64,000 nt of DNA from Heliomarina baculiformis. Lineage in GTDB: Bacteria; Pseudomonadota; Alphaproteobacteria; Rhodobacterales; Rhodobacteraceae. The translations under genes and the position numbers were made by a program. Of the stretch, positions 42,109 to 51,193 are shown one piece after another. The notes under the pieces were generated by a model, which saw nothing but the letters and a program-made list of their open reading frames with translations, was not told where the DNA came from and did no database searches. Numbering within the stretch: the first letter of the stretch is position 1; each line of letters starts with the position of its first letter. Location: the NCBI RefSeq assembly GCF_019966545.1, contig NZ_JAIMIC010000001.1, forward strand, positions 496,001 to 560,000, read 5' to 3'.

Positions 42109-43515
42109 CTAGGCAGGTGTTGGCACCGCGCTGCTGTTGCGACGGATGAAACGGGCGAGCGTTTCCAGATCGTTGGGGAGTTTCGTGACCTGCTCGGGGA
42201 GCGTTTCGCGGTCCTGCTGGCCGGGAGGCAGCTTGGCCACCCTGCCTGTCGCCTGCTGCACCGTTTCGGAGAACTTGATCGGATGCGCGGTCGACAGGGT
42301 GATCATAGGGGTCAGCCCGTCGTTGAACTGCTCGGCGACATGCAGGGCGACGGCGGTATGGGGATCGCAGAGATAGCCGGTCTCGCTATAGCAAGAAAGG
42401 ATGCGCGCCGATGCCTCGGCCTGCGTGGCGCGACCTGCGTCGAAGATTTTGCCAATGGTGTCGCGCAGCGCTTGCGGCAGTTCGTAGGCGTGGCCGTCGG
42501 CGAGATCAGCCATTAGCCGCGCAACCAGCGTGGCGTCGTGCCCGGAGGCCTCAAACAACAGACGCTCGAAGTTCGAGGAAATCTGGATATCCATCGAGGG
42601 CGTATTGGTCGCGACCACGTCGCGCAGCGCGTGATCGCCGGTGCTGAGCGTGCGGGTCAGGATATCGTTTTCGTTGTTTGCGATGACGAGGCGATCAACG
42701 GGCAGGCCCATCAGATGCGCGGCATAACCTGCGTAGATATCGCCGAAATTCCCGGTAGGCACACAGAAGCTGACCTTGCGATCCGGCGCTCCGAGAGCCG
42801 TCGCAGCGGTGAAGTAATAGACCACCTGCGCCATGATTCGGCCCCAGTTGATCGAGTTCACCGCCGAGAGATTAAACCCCTCGCGCAGGTCGGGGCGGGC
42901 AAAGAGCGCTTTCACGAGGTTCTGACAATCGTCAAAGCTCCCATCGAGCGCGATGGCGTGGCAGTTGGGGGCGTTCAGCGTGGTCATCTGGCGGCGCTGA
43001 AACTCTGAGACCTTGCCATGGGGATACATGAAGAACACATTGACACGTTTGCTTTCACGAAAGGCGGCAAGCGCCGCACCGCCGGTATCGCCGGAAGTGG
43101 CGCCGACGATGGTCAGACGCTCTCTGCGTTCCGCCAGCACGTGGTCGATAAGCCGCGCGAGAATCTGCATGGCAAGATCCTTGAAGGCGAGCGTGGGACC
43201 GTAGAACAGTTCGAGCAGCCAGTCGTTCGGGCCAAGCTGCACCAGCGGGGTCACCGCCGGATGGGTAAAACCGGCATAGGCGTCTTCGATCATCTGTTGC
43301 AGGTCGTCCCGCGCGATTTCGCCGCCGGTGAACTTTTCCATCACGGCAAGGGCGACCTCGGCATAGGGACGACCGCGAAAACCGGCGATTTCTTCGGGGG
43401 TGAAGCGCGGCCAAATGTCGGGGACGTAGAGACCGCCATCGCTGGCCAGCCCGGTCAAAAGGGCCTCTTTGAAGGTGAGATCGCGGGCTTTGCCACGGGT
43501 CGAGACGTATTTCAT
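42109..43515 (-). CDS. thrC: Threonine synthase
   Basis: PLP-dependent conversion of O-phosphohomoserine to threonine; 468 residues. MKYVSTRGKARDLTFKEALLTGLASDGGLYVPDIWP is the usual start; YGPTLAFKDLAMQIL carries the PLP lysine, and VGATSGDTGGAALAAF binds the phosphate. GGGAAA lies five bases before the ATG at 43515; an in-frame extension to 43590 is rejected because it has no family likeness. It starts 25 bp after the LivM-hydrolase stop, so it may be read from the liv transcript. Confidence 0.96.
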   Translation of the reverse strand: MKYVSTRGKARDLTFKEALLTGLASDGGLYVPDIWPRFTPEEIAGFRGRPYAEVALAVMEKFTGGEIARDDLQQMIEDAYAGFTHPAVTPLVQLGPNDWLLELFYGPTLAFKDLAMQILARLIDHVLAERRERLTIVGATSGDTGGAALAAFRESKRVNVFFMYPHGKVSEFQRRQMTTLNAPNCHAIALDGSFDDCQNLVKALFARPDLREGFNLSAVNSINWGRIMAQVVYYFTAATALGAPDRKVSFCVPTGNFGDIYAGYAAHLMGLPVDRLVIANNENDILTRTLSTGDHALRDVVATNTPSMDIQISSNFERLLFEASGHDATLVARLMADLADGHAYELPQALRDTIGKIFDAGRATQAEASARILSCYSETGYLCDPHTAVALHVAEQFNDGLTPMITLSTAHPIKFSETVQQATGRVAKLPPGQQDRETLPEQVTKLPNDLETLARFIRRNSSAVPTPA

Positions 43516-43540
43516 CGGTTTTCCCAATCGAGGCTGAGGG

Positions 43541-45412
43541 TCAGGCCTGCCGGGCCATGTCCAGCGAGCGGGCGTGTTCGAGGAAGGCAAAGAGCGCGAG
43601 ATCGAAATGGTCTGGTTGGTTGAAGAACGGAGCGTGACGGCCGTTCGGGATGTCCTGCGGCGCGCCGCGCCAGATATTGCCGTACTTAAGCCGCGCGATG
43701 TAGTCGTGGTTGAGGAAGGGGTCGTCGCTGCCGTTCAGAATGGCGAAAGGGATCTTGCCTTCGGACAGGATGCGCATCTGCCGGGGCCAGTCGATCACGC
43801 CGAGACGCGACAGGGCGTAAACCCGAGCGCGGCCATCGGTGCGGCGCAGGTTACGGTGGAGAAAGGCGGATTCTTCCGAGATCGGGGCAGTCGCGCTATT
43901 GGCGTAGTTCGTGGCCTCGGTGCGCGAGAAATACTGCTTGCCCGAGAGAACGAGATGCGAGTCCGGGTTGTAGCCGCGTCCGAAGTCATCCGGCACCATG
44001 TTGAGCGGCGGTGTGCCCGATATGGCGAGCGCCGTAACCGTGACACTGTCGCGCGCGGTCAGTTCCATCGCGACATAGCCGCCAAGTGACCAGCCAAAGA
44101 TAGAGACCTCGGAGACTCCGCAATCGGCAAGGACCTCTTCGGCAATCTCGGCATAGGCCGAGATGTTGTAGCTTTGCTCGGGGTCGGCATTCGCTGAAAC
44201 ACCGTGGCCCGGATAGTCAAAAGAGATGACGCGATAGCTGTCGGCAAAGCTGCGGAACTGCTTGTGAAACGCTTCTTTGCAGGCGGAGTTTCCGTGGAGC
44301 AGAAGCAGGGCCGGTTTGTCGGCATCCCCGGTATCGGCGACAGAGATCAGACCGTGGGACGTTTGCAACATGCGTTCCTGCGCACTGGTCATCGCCTCGC
44401 GCGTGGCGGTTTCGCGGCGGCGCAGGCGGGCTATGGCGGAGGAACGCAGGTTGTCCGCGACTTCTCGCAGTTCCTGCAAGGCCGCCCAGAGACCGCCGGG
44501 GTAAAAGACCACGACCAGCACGATGGCAAGCGCGATGACGATGTTCTGCCAGGCGCCGAACCCGGCCAGCCATTCCGAGAGGATCGAGACCGCAAAGGCG
44601 GCGACGACCGGTCCCCATATCGTGCCGGTGCCGCCGACAAGCAGTATCGACAGCAGGAGCGTCAGGAAGCCCATGCCGAAGGCATCGGGCGAGGCGACGC
44701 GCAGGTAGGCGGCATAAAACGCCCCGGCGATCCCGGTGAAGACCGCGCTGGCCATGAGGGTGAGCGCGCGGGTGCGCGCCTCGGATATGCCGCGGGCGAT
44801 GGCGTAATACTTGTTGTCGCGTAGTGCGACGGCGGCGCGGCCCAGACGCGAACGGGTGACGTAGTAGAGAAAGGCCAGATTGGCAGCGAGCAGGCCCAGT
44901 CCGAGGAAGTAATAGCCTATGCGCCCGTCCTTGGAGAGGCGATAGTCGCCGATCTGAAGGGTCGGCAGCGTGACCATACCCGAGGTGCCGCCGGTCACGT
45001 CAGACCATGACACCACGACAAGATAGATGAGCTGACCGAAGGCGATGGTGACAAGGATGACGTAAACACCGTCGAGCCTCAGCACCGGGAGGGAGATCAG
45101 CAGCGCGACGAATGCTGCTGTGCCCCCGCCCGCGAGGATCGACAGCCAGGGCGAAAAACCGAGCGTCTTGGCGAGTATCGCGTAGGTATAGATCCCCACC
45201 GCGAAGAGCGCCACATGGGCAAAGTTGAACAGCCCGCCATAGCCGAGGCTGAGATCCCAGCTTGTCGCGACGATGGCAAAGACAAAGGCGAGGATCAGCA
45301 CGTGGCGGAAGTAGGTGGCCTCGAAGACGAAGGGGAAGAGGACCAGGACCGCAAAGGCAAGGATCAGCGGCAAGAGGCCTTGGGTCTTGTGAATGGGGGG
45401 ATCGTAGCGCAT
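43541..45412 (-). CDS. LivM-type ABC permease fused to an alpha/beta hydrolase
   Basis: 623 residues in one uninterrupted frame. Residues 1 to about 320 are a branched-chain amino acid-type permease with eight or more helices and the LivM signature (TSWDLSLGYGGLFNFAHVALFAVGIYTY; LLVGGTGTIWGPVVAAF; VVFYPGGLW). A charged linker (about 325-355) leads to an alpha/beta hydrolase domain (about 355-620). That domain has LLLLHGNSACKEAF, the nucleophile elbow GWSLGG with Ser442, an Asp in NGSDDPF (563 or 564) and His593 in NGRHAPF, so the triad is complete. In LivM the C terminus is cytoplasmic, which puts the hydrolase at the exit of the channel. It follows livH by one base. Such a fusion is unusual to my knowledge. 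Confidence 0.88.
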   Translation of the reverse strand: MRYDPPIHKTQGLLPLILAFAVLVLFPFVFEATYFRHVLILAFVFAIVATSWDLSLGYGGLFNFAHVALFAVGIYTYAILAKTLGFSPWLSILAGGGTAAFVALLISLPVLRLDGVYVILVTIAFGQLIYLVVVSWSDVTGGTSGMVTLPTLQIGDYRLSKDGRIGYYFLGLGLLAANLAFLYYVTRSRLGRAAVALRDNKYYAIARGISEARTRALTLMASAVFTGIAGAFYAAYLRVASPDAFGMGFLTLLLSILLVGGTGTIWGPVVAAFAVSILSEWLAGFGAWQNIVIALAIVLVVVFYPGGLWAALQELREVADNLRSSAIARLRRRETATREAMTSAQERMLQTSHGLISVADTGDADKPALLLLHGNSACKEAFHKQFRSFADSYRVISFDYPGHGVSANADPEQSYNISAYAEIAEEVLADCGVSEVSIFGWSLGGYVAMELTARDSVTVTALAISGTPPLNMVPDDFGRGYNPDSHLVLSGKQYFSRTEATNYANSATAPISEESAFLHRNLRRTDGRARVYALSRLGVIDWPRQMRILSEGKIPFAILNGSDDPFLNHDYIARLKYGNIWRGAPQDIPNGRHAPFFNQPDHFDLALFAFLEHARSLDMARQA

Positions 45413-45413
45413 G

Positions 45414-46301
45414 TCAGAGGGTCCTTTGGTATTTGCCGAAAAGCCCTTCGGGCTTGATCAGCAAGACCACGATCATCGTGAAGAACAGAACGGCGGGCGC
45501 CCAGTAGAGGCCGACGAAATAGATCGAAAAGGCCTCGAGCAGGCCGATGATGAAGGCGGCGTAGATCGGGCTGGAAAAGCGCGCGACACCGCCGAATATC
45601 ACCACGATCAGGGCCTTCATCAGGGGTTCGCTACCCATGGCCGGGTTCATGAAACGGATGGTGCCGATGAAGACGCCCGCCAGACCGGCAGTCACGGCAG
45701 AGAGGCCAAGGACCAGCGCGAAATACATCGGCACGTTCAGCCCGAGCAATTGCGCGGCTTCGCGGTTCTGCGAGACAGCCCGCATCGCACGGCCCGGACG
45801 GGAATAGCGCAGGAAGGCCCCTACCCCGACAAGGATCGCCAGCACCAGCACCAGCAGGATGATTTCGCTGAACGCGAGGTGAAAGCCGCCGATGGCCAGC
45901 TCGCCCTCGGCCATTTTCGGGATCTGCTTGGAGCGAGGGCCCCAGATCACCAGAAGCAGGTTTTCGAGGATGGCGGAGCCTGCAAGCGTGGTGATCACGG
46001 TGATCAGCACCACATCGGAACGGCGTTCGAACGGTTTCACGAGGGTGAGGTGGAGAAAGGCACCGATGGCGAACATCACCAGCGACGTGGCGATGATACC
46101 CAACGCCAGCGGCCAGCCAAAGGCGTCAGTTGCCGAGAATTGCCAAGCGACATAGGCGCCGAGCGCGATAAAGGCGCCGTGGGCGAAATTGAAGATGCCG
46201 AGGGTGGTCCAGACCAGCGACAGCCCGGTTGCCATCAGAGCATATAGAGCCCCGAGCACGATGCCGCCCTTGATGATCGAGAAGAGGGTTACAGGATCCA
46301 T
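45414..46301 (-). CDS. Branched-chain amino acid-type ABC permease (LivH-like)
   Basis: A 295-residue membrane protein starting MDPVTLFSIIKGGIVLGALYALMATGLSLVWTTLGIFNFAHGAFIALGAY, the LivH signature, with IRFMNPAMGSEPLMKALIVVIFGG later. The ATG at 46301 shares one base with the stop of the ATPase gene upstream (TGATG). Longer in-frame starts would run into that gene and are rejected. Pairs with the LivM-hydrolase fusion to form the channel. Confidence 0.93.
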   Translation of the reverse strand: MDPVTLFSIIKGGIVLGALYALMATGLSLVWTTLGIFNFAHGAFIALGAYVAWQFSATDAFGWPLALGIIATSLVMFAIGAFLHLTLVKPFERRSDVVLITVITTLAGSAILENLLLVIWGPRSKQIPKMAEGELAIGGFHLAFSEIILLVLVLAILVGVGAFLRYSRPGRAMRAVSQNREAAQLLGLNVPMYFALVLGLSAVTAGLAGVFIGTIRFMNPAMGSEPLMKALIVVIFGGVARFSSPIYAAFIIGLLEAFSIYFVGLYWAPAVLFFTMIVVLLIKPEGLFGKYQRTL

Positions 46302-47080
46302 CAGTGTTGATCTCCGAAAAGGATGGCCATCAGACCGTCGTGGTCGGGCATTTCCTCGCGGCTCATGCGACCCGAGATGCGGCCGTGATCGAAGAGGTAA
46401 AGCGTGTCGATGATCTGCCCGAGGAAGGCGACGTCCTGATCGATCAGGATGATCGGCAGGCCGGTTTCCTTGACCGTGAGAATGGCCGCGCAAAGCTCGG
46501 CGCGGATTTTCGGCGAGAGGCCAAGGGTCGGCTCATCGAGGATCAGCAGGCGCGGTGCGGACATCAGCCCGGCGGCGACCGAGACCATCTGGCGTTCACC
46601 GCCCGACAGGAAGCGGATCTTGTGATCGTTGCGTTCAGCGAGGCGCGGGAAGAGCGATTGGACCTCGGTCAGTGACCAGCCCTTGCGGCCCCGCGCGGCG
46701 GTGGTCGAGATCGACAGGGTTTCGGCAACCGTCAGTTCGGGAAACAGAAGGTTGCCCTGCTGGACGTGGATCAGACCGGCGCGCGCCACCTGTTTCGGGT
46801 CCATCCGGCGGCGGGTGACGGCGTCGTAGTTGAAATTGCGCCATTTCCGGCTGCCGCGTTCGCCGGGGCGGTTGAGCCGCTGGCCGTCAAAGACGATCTC
46901 GCCGCTCCACGGGTCGATGAGACCGCTGAGCGTCTTGAGAAAGGTGGTCTTGCCGTGGCCGTTCGGCCCAAAAATACCGATGCTTTCGCCCTTGGCCACG
47001 GTGAGGCTGATGTTGCGGAAAATCTTGATCGGGTCATAGCCCGACGAAAGACCGCGAACGGACAGGATAGGATCACTCAT
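46301..47080 (-). CDS. Branched-chain amino acid-type ABC ATP-binding protein (LivF-like)
   Basis: 259 residues with Walker A FGPNGHGKTTFLKTLSG, the signature LSGGERQMVSVAAGLM, Walker B LLILDEPTLGLSP and the switch His region IILIDQD. It has the LivF-like YVQQGNLLFPELTV-type Q-loop context (IHVQQGNLLFPELTVAETL). It overlaps the LivG-like gene by eight bases. Cytoplasmic, partner of the LivG-like ATPase. Confidence 0.92.
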   Translation of the reverse strand: MSDPILSVRGLSSGYDPIKIFRNISLTVAKGESIGIFGPNGHGKTTFLKTLSGLIDPWSGEIVFDGQRLNRPGERGSRKWRNFNYDAVTRRRMDPKQVARAGLIHVQQGNLLFPELTVAETLSISTTAARGRKGWSLTEVQSLFPRLAERNDHKIRFLSGGERQMVSVAAGLMSAPRLLILDEPTLGLSPKIRAELCAAILTVKETGLPIILIDQDVAFLGQIIDTLYLFDHGRISGRMSREEMPDHDGLMAILFGDQH

Positions 47081-47810
47081 GGCTGGCTCCGAGATAGGCG
47101 TCGACCACTTCTGCCTGTTTGATCACCTCGGCAGGCAGGCCGTTGGCGATCACCCTGCCCTGATCCAGCACGAGGAGCCGATCCGAGACCTCCATCAGCA
47201 GGGAGAGGACATGTTCGATGAGAACGACTGTAATGCCGGTGCCGCGAATGGTCAGGATGATCTCTTTCATTCGTTCGATTTCGGGGCCGGTGAGGCTTGA
47301 CGCGGGTTCGTCCATCAAGAGAACACGGGGGCGAAGAGCGAGGGCGCTCGCGATCATGAGTTGCTTGCGGTAAAAAATCGGGACGGAATCCGCCGCCATA
47401 TTCTGCATGGTCGAGGGGAAGCCCACGAGGGTCAGCACCTCATCGGCGCGGGCGAGTTGCTGTTCGAAGCTGAGTTTCGGCGCCTGGCTCTCGACCGCCA
47501 CCAGCACGTTGTCGATGGCGCTGAGCGATCCGAACACGTTTTCCCGCTGAAAAGTGCGCGCGATGCCGGACAGCGAGATTTCGTGGGCACGGCGGTTATG
47601 CGCGGGTTTGCCATCGAGTTCGACGGTTCCGGCGGTCGGACCGAAGGGGACCTTGGTGATGATATTGAAGAGTGTGCTCTTGCCGCTGCCGTTGGGTCCG
47701 GCGACACCAAAGATCTGGCCCTGCATGACGTCAAAGCTGACATCGTCGACCGCTTTGAGACCGCCAAAACTCTTGGAGAGGCCGCGCGCCGACAGGATGG
47801 GTGTGTTCAT
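47073..47810 (-). CDS. Branched-chain amino acid-type ABC ATP-binding protein (LivG-like, divergent signature)
   Basis: 245 residues with LSKSFGGLKAVDDVSFDVMQGQIFGVAGPNGSGKSTLFN, the usual LivG opening, and IARTFQRENVFGSLS in place of the common TFQ..RLF. Walker B is VLLMDEPASSLTGPEI. The ABC signature, normally LSYGQQR in LivG, reads PIFYRKQLMIASAL, so this subunit may build a weak ATP site. Start at 47810, as earlier in-frame codons are not family-like. Cytoplasmic. Confidence 0.9.
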   Translation of the reverse strand: MNTPILSARGLSKSFGGLKAVDDVSFDVMQGQIFGVAGPNGSGKSTLFNIITKVPFGPTAGTVELDGKPAHNRRAHEISLSGIARTFQRENVFGSLSAIDNVLVAVESQAPKLSFEQQLARADEVLTLVGFPSTMQNMAADSVPIFYRKQLMIASALALRPRVLLMDEPASSLTGPEIERMKEIILTIRGTGITVVLIEHVLSLLMEVSDRLLVLDQGRVIANGLPAEVIKQAEVVDAYLGASHE

Positions 47811-47880
47811 GGGATTTTCCAGGCGAAATGACCTGCCGCGCGAATGGGACACGCGCGACAGGCCGGGGTCACGGAGGGAG

Positions 47881-49128
47881 TTATTCGGCGCTCATCCAGG
47901 GCGGCAGGCGGAATTCGCCATTCGCATAAGCGTCGGGTTTGATCATCGTCCGTTCGCCATCCCAGAGCTGCCAGAAGGTGACCGGGACGTGATCAACGTC
48001 CTGAAGCGCCACATGGGTTTCCGGATCGAATTCGATGTTGCCCGAGGCGGTCATCTTGTTCGTTTGCCCCAGCGCCTTGCCGATCGCGTCGTGGTCGGTC
48101 GGATCGCCGACCTTTTCAAGCGCGTCGAAATAGATGTTGGTCATCTCATAGAGGCCAACCCCGTAGGTGCCGGTCTCCATACCGAAGCGTGCCTTGTAGG
48201 CCGAGACCATTTCCTGACCATGGGGCCATTTCGGCGTGTCGAGATTGCCGCCGATGAGGTTGTAGATGACACCGTTGGCCTTGTCGCCGGTCAGTTCGAG
48301 GAATTCCGGCACAGACGGCGCATATTGCAGGAAGACCAGGCTGTCGCTGGGGTTTTCGAGGAACTGGTTCAGGAACAGCGCCGAGTTGCCCGGCAGATAA
48401 TCCGTGTTCACAACGAGGTCGGGGTTGGTTTCGTTGACCTTGGCGAGGATGACCTTCCAGTCGTTGACCTCGCCAAAGGGTACGAGTTCATCCACGACGA
48501 TATCCCATCCGCCCTCTTCAAAGCTGGTCTTCATGCCGTCGGAGATGGTTTTGGAATAGGGGTTGTCGGAGGAGATGATCGCAACGGTCTTGTCGTCGAT
48601 GGTGATCTCGCCATCTTCGCCCAGCGCTTCGACCATCGGCAGGACATCGGTTTCATACCCGGTGAAGGACGCGGTGAAGGACCAGCAGCAATTGTAGTAT
48701 TCCGGGTCCTGGGAGGTGATTGCCATGAACCCCGGGCTGGGGCCGGCCGCGATGTAGGGCATGTTTTCTTCGGCCATCAATTCGACTTCGAACATCGAGA
48801 GGCTTGCGTAGCCGGTCACGATGACCTCGACCCCGTCCGTACCCAGAAGACGTTCGACCGCGGAGGAGACGTTTGCAGCCGAGTGATCCTTGACGTCCGC
48901 GACTTCGATTTCAAAGGTGTGCCCGGCGACGCCGCCCTTGGCATTCGCTTCTTCGACGGCCCAGGTCACACCCCGGACGAATTCCTCGCCATCCGAGGCA
49001 GTGGCCCCGGTCAGCGGGGCAAGAACGCCGATTTTCACCACATCTGCCATAGCCGCACCGGCCAGCAGAGAGGCGGTGCTTGCGCTTGCAAGCAGCTGTA
49101 CAATTCTTGTCATGTTTTTGTGCATCAT
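47881..49128 (-). CDS. Branched-chain amino acid-type ABC substrate-binding protein
   Basis: A 415-residue periplasmic binding protein (LivJ/amide-type, type I fold). Signal peptide MMHKNMTRIVQLLASASTASLLAGAAMA, then DVVKIGVLAPLTGATASDGEEFVRGVTWAVEEANAKGGVAGH, the family's start. AGGGAAAAGG lies just before the chosen ATG; the frame extends to 49251 without a better start. First gene of the liv-type operon, in front of livG, livF, livH and the LivM fusion. Ligand unknown; an acyl- or amide-type compound would suit the fused hydrolase. Confidence 0.93.
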   Translation of the reverse strand: MMHKNMTRIVQLLASASTASLLAGAAMADVVKIGVLAPLTGATASDGEEFVRGVTWAVEEANAKGGVAGHTFEIEVADVKDHSAANVSSAVERLLGTDGVEVIVTGYASLSMFEVELMAEENMPYIAAGPSPGFMAITSQDPEYYNCCWSFTASFTGYETDVLPMVEALGEDGEITIDDKTVAIISSDNPYSKTISDGMKTSFEEGGWDIVVDELVPFGEVNDWKVILAKVNETNPDLVVNTDYLPGNSALFLNQFLENPSDSLVFLQYAPSVPEFLELTGDKANGVIYNLIGGNLDTPKWPHGQEMVSAYKARFGMETGTYGVGLYEMTNIYFDALEKVGDPTDHDAIGKALGQTNKMTASGNIEFDPETHVALQDVDHVPVTFWQLWDGERTMIKPDAYANGEFRLPPWMSAE

Positions 49129-49182
49129 TGCCTTTTCCCTGTAATTCAGTGCAGGCTGACGCAGAGCAGCACGCTTCTCAAC

Positions 49183-49196
49183 TGGCAGATCTTGCA
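49183..49196. promoter_or_regulatory. Imperfect palindrome between LuxR solo and liv operon
   Basis: TGGCAGATCTTGCA, centred on AGATCT, has partial dyad symmetry and lies in the 130-bp divergent gap where a LuxR-type dimer could bind. It is shorter than a classical 20-bp lux box and only partly symmetric. Weak candidate. Confidence 0.2.
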
Positions 49197-49258
49197 AAAA
49201 CAGGGGGTGTTCTGTTCGCTTTTCGACGGGCGCAGCAGCATTCACGGGCAAGACTCCG

Positions 49259-49987
49259 ATGGCCGCGACATTGGGACAGATCGAATTTTTCGACCGGGCG
49301 CAGGCAATGCCCTGGACCGAGATGGCGCGGGAAATCGACGCTTTCCTGGCGCGGGTCGGTCTTGATTTCTACAGCTTCCTGCCGGTCCGAAAAGGCGAAT
49401 TTCCAAAGGGCGACGTGCTGCGCGGGTTGAAGACGAACTATGAGGACGACTGGGTTCAGCGCTATTGTGAGCGCAGCTACAACCAGGTCGATCCGGTCTG
49501 CGAGATGGCTGGTTCTGCCCGCAGCCCCTATCACTGGGGCACGGAGAGTTTCCTCGGCAATTTCGAGAAACGGCAGCGCCGCGTTTTCTACGAGGCGCGG
49601 GAATACGGCATCCGTTATGGGTTTTCGCTGCCGATCATCAGCGCGGATGGTGGCGTGGCGCTGGTATCGTTCAGTTCGGACAACCGCAGCACCCTGCGCG
49701 ACGTGATCAAGACACAGGGCGCGATGCTGCACATGGCATCGCACCAGATCTGCGATAACCTCGTGCGTCCGCGCGAGCCGCGCGAAAGTGAGGCCAATCC
49801 GCTGTCGTCGCGCGAACGCGAGGCACTGGCATGGGTGGCACGTGGGATGACCAGCGAGGAACTGGCCGATCGCATGTTCCTGTCGGTTTCAGCGGTGAAT
49901 TACCATCTTGGCAACGCGAGCCGCAAACTGAACGCGCGCAACCGGCATCACGCCGCGCTGCTGGCCCTTGCGGGCGGTTACATCTGA
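49259..49987 (+). CDS. LuxR family regulator with autoinducer-binding domain (no cognate LuxI nearby)
   Basis: 242 residues. The N-terminal autoinducer-binding domain keeps key family residues: Trp and Tyr in DDWVQRY, the Asp-Pro in NQVDPVCEM, Trp in YHWGT, and GIRYGFSLPI. The C-terminal LuxR HTH is LSSREREALAWVARGMTSEELADRMFLSVSAVNYHLGNASRKLNARNRHHA. No acyl-homoserine-lactone synthase gene is in the window, so it is a 'solo' as far as can be seen. It diverges from the liv-type operon with the hydrolase-fused permease, its likely target. Confidence 0.9.
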   Translation: MAATLGQIEFFDRAQAMPWTEMAREIDAFLARVGLDFYSFLPVRKGEFPKGDVLRGLKTNYEDDWVQRYCERSYNQVDPVCEMAGSARSPYHWGTESFLGNFEKRQRRVFYEAREYGIRYGFSLPIISADGGVALVSFSSDNRSTLRDVIKTQGAMLHMASHQICDNLVRPREPRESEANPLSSREREALAWVARGMTSEELADRMFLSVSAVNYHLGNASRKLNARNRHHAALLALAGGYI

Positions 49988-49994
49988 AGTTCCG

Positions 49995-50130
49995 TCAGAT
50001 CGGAGGGAAGCCGAAGAGACCCTGCGGTTTTGTCACCAGCGCTTTGCGCCGGGTCTCCTCACCCAGCCAGCCGAGCACTGTGTCGGACAAGTGACTGTTG
50101 TCGGGGAATTCGGTGTCATGCCCGCCCGTG
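49995..50130 (-). pseudogene. Possible C-terminal remnant of an alpha/beta hydrolase-type gene
   Basis: A minus-strand frame ending GGHDTEFPDNSHLSDTVLGWLGEETRRKA... looks like the last 45 residues of a coding sequence, with a His in GGHD as in hydrolase C termini. Upstream of it the frame turns to Arg/Ala-rich nonsense and no start or remaining domain is visible. The rest of 49988-50287 shows no gene. Weak call from composition only. Confidence 0.25.
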
Positions 50131-50287
50131 TCGCACACCAGTGGCGGACTTTGACCGGAGGGACGTATGGGACGCGCTTTGCAGCCAATCCGCGCCGCCA
50201 ACCAACTGATCTTGGCCCCTCGAGGGTGACTAGCTCCAATCCTTGCAGCGCGGTCCGTCGCCGCCGAAGCCGCCGCTCGTTTAACCC

Positions 50288-51193
50288 TTAGCATCTGGTA
50301 AGATGGGCCGGTTCCCGACATTCACTGTCGCGCGCCTGAGCAACGGTGCTGTCTGAGTTCGCTGTCAGAGGAAAAGGGCAACCGATGACAGCGAAGCTTT
50401 TAAATGAGCCGGCCGCAGATCCAGTCAGCTGCAATACGCCATCCGTCGTGCGATCTTCGACACCTGTGCGGATCGTTTCGTCCAGAGACGCAAGCATGCG
50501 GGCGTAATCGTCCGGCAGACCCTGTGCCTCGAAACGGTCAGACAGCTCCGCGGTGGAGAGCGCGATGTGACGGATCGTCCGGCCCGTCACGTCTGACAGT
50601 ATCCGGGCGGTATCCTCATAGCTCAGCGCCTCTGGGCCTGTAAGGATACGGTCATCGTTTAGCGGCTCGGCGGAGGTCAGGCAGGCCACGGCGGCGGCCG
50701 CGATGTCTTCGGCGTCGATGAAGCCTACGCGAGCCATGCCCGTGGCACTGTAGATTGCATTTTCCTCTCGGACCGTATGGGCGTGGGGCCCGTCCGAGAA
50801 ATTCTGCATGAACCAGGATGGGCGCAGCACGGCCCATTCCGGGACAGTATCGGCCAGCCAGTCATGAACGCCACCCATCATCGGGCCGCCACGATCCAGC
50901 AGGGACGAACTGAGAAGTACGAACCGGCGCACCCCACGCTCGAGCGCTCTTTTGAGGATAGGACGCATGACATCGAGGTGGTCGGTGCGATCCGTCGGTG
51001 CCACGAGATAGACTGCAGAGCAGCCTTCGAACGCAGCCGCGGAGGCCGCATCCGCCCAGTCGAAGAAACGGTCCCGCGACCCTGTGGGTGTGCGGGTGCC
51101 AACGGCGAGTTCGGCTCCTATGGCCGCAAGACGCTCCACTACCCGCTGGCCTGTCTTACCCCTGCCGCCGATGACGAGAATGCGTTCACCCAT
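50288..51193 (-). CDS. NmrA-like NAD(P)-binding protein
   Basis: A 301-residue Rossmann protein, MGERILVIGGRGKTGQRVVERLAAIGAELAVGTR..., like the atypical SDRs of the NmrA/azoreductase group (VYLVAPTDRTDHLDVMRPILKRALERGVRRFVLLSS; VLRPSWFMQNF). GGGGAGACGGCAA precedes the ATG. After the expected end near SFKSFA, about 30 residues (VIGCPFPLTANS...HLTRC) look unrelated, so the 3' end may have been replaced or frame-shifted. Overlaps the SnoaL-like gene by eight bases; both are divergent from a TetR gene. Confidence 0.82.
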   Translation of the reverse strand: MGERILVIGGRGKTGQRVVERLAAIGAELAVGTRTPTGSRDRFFDWADAASAAAFEGCSAVYLVAPTDRTDHLDVMRPILKRALERGVRRFVLLSSSLLDRGGPMMGGVHDWLADTVPEWAVLRPSWFMQNFSDGPHAHTVREENAIYSATGMARVGFIDAEDIAAAAVACLTSAEPLNDDRILTGPEALSYEDTARILSDVTGRTIRHIALSTAELSDRFEAQGLPDDYARMLASLDETIRTGVEDRTTDGVLQLTGSAAGSFKSFAVIGCPFPLTANSDSTVAQARDSECREPAHLTRC

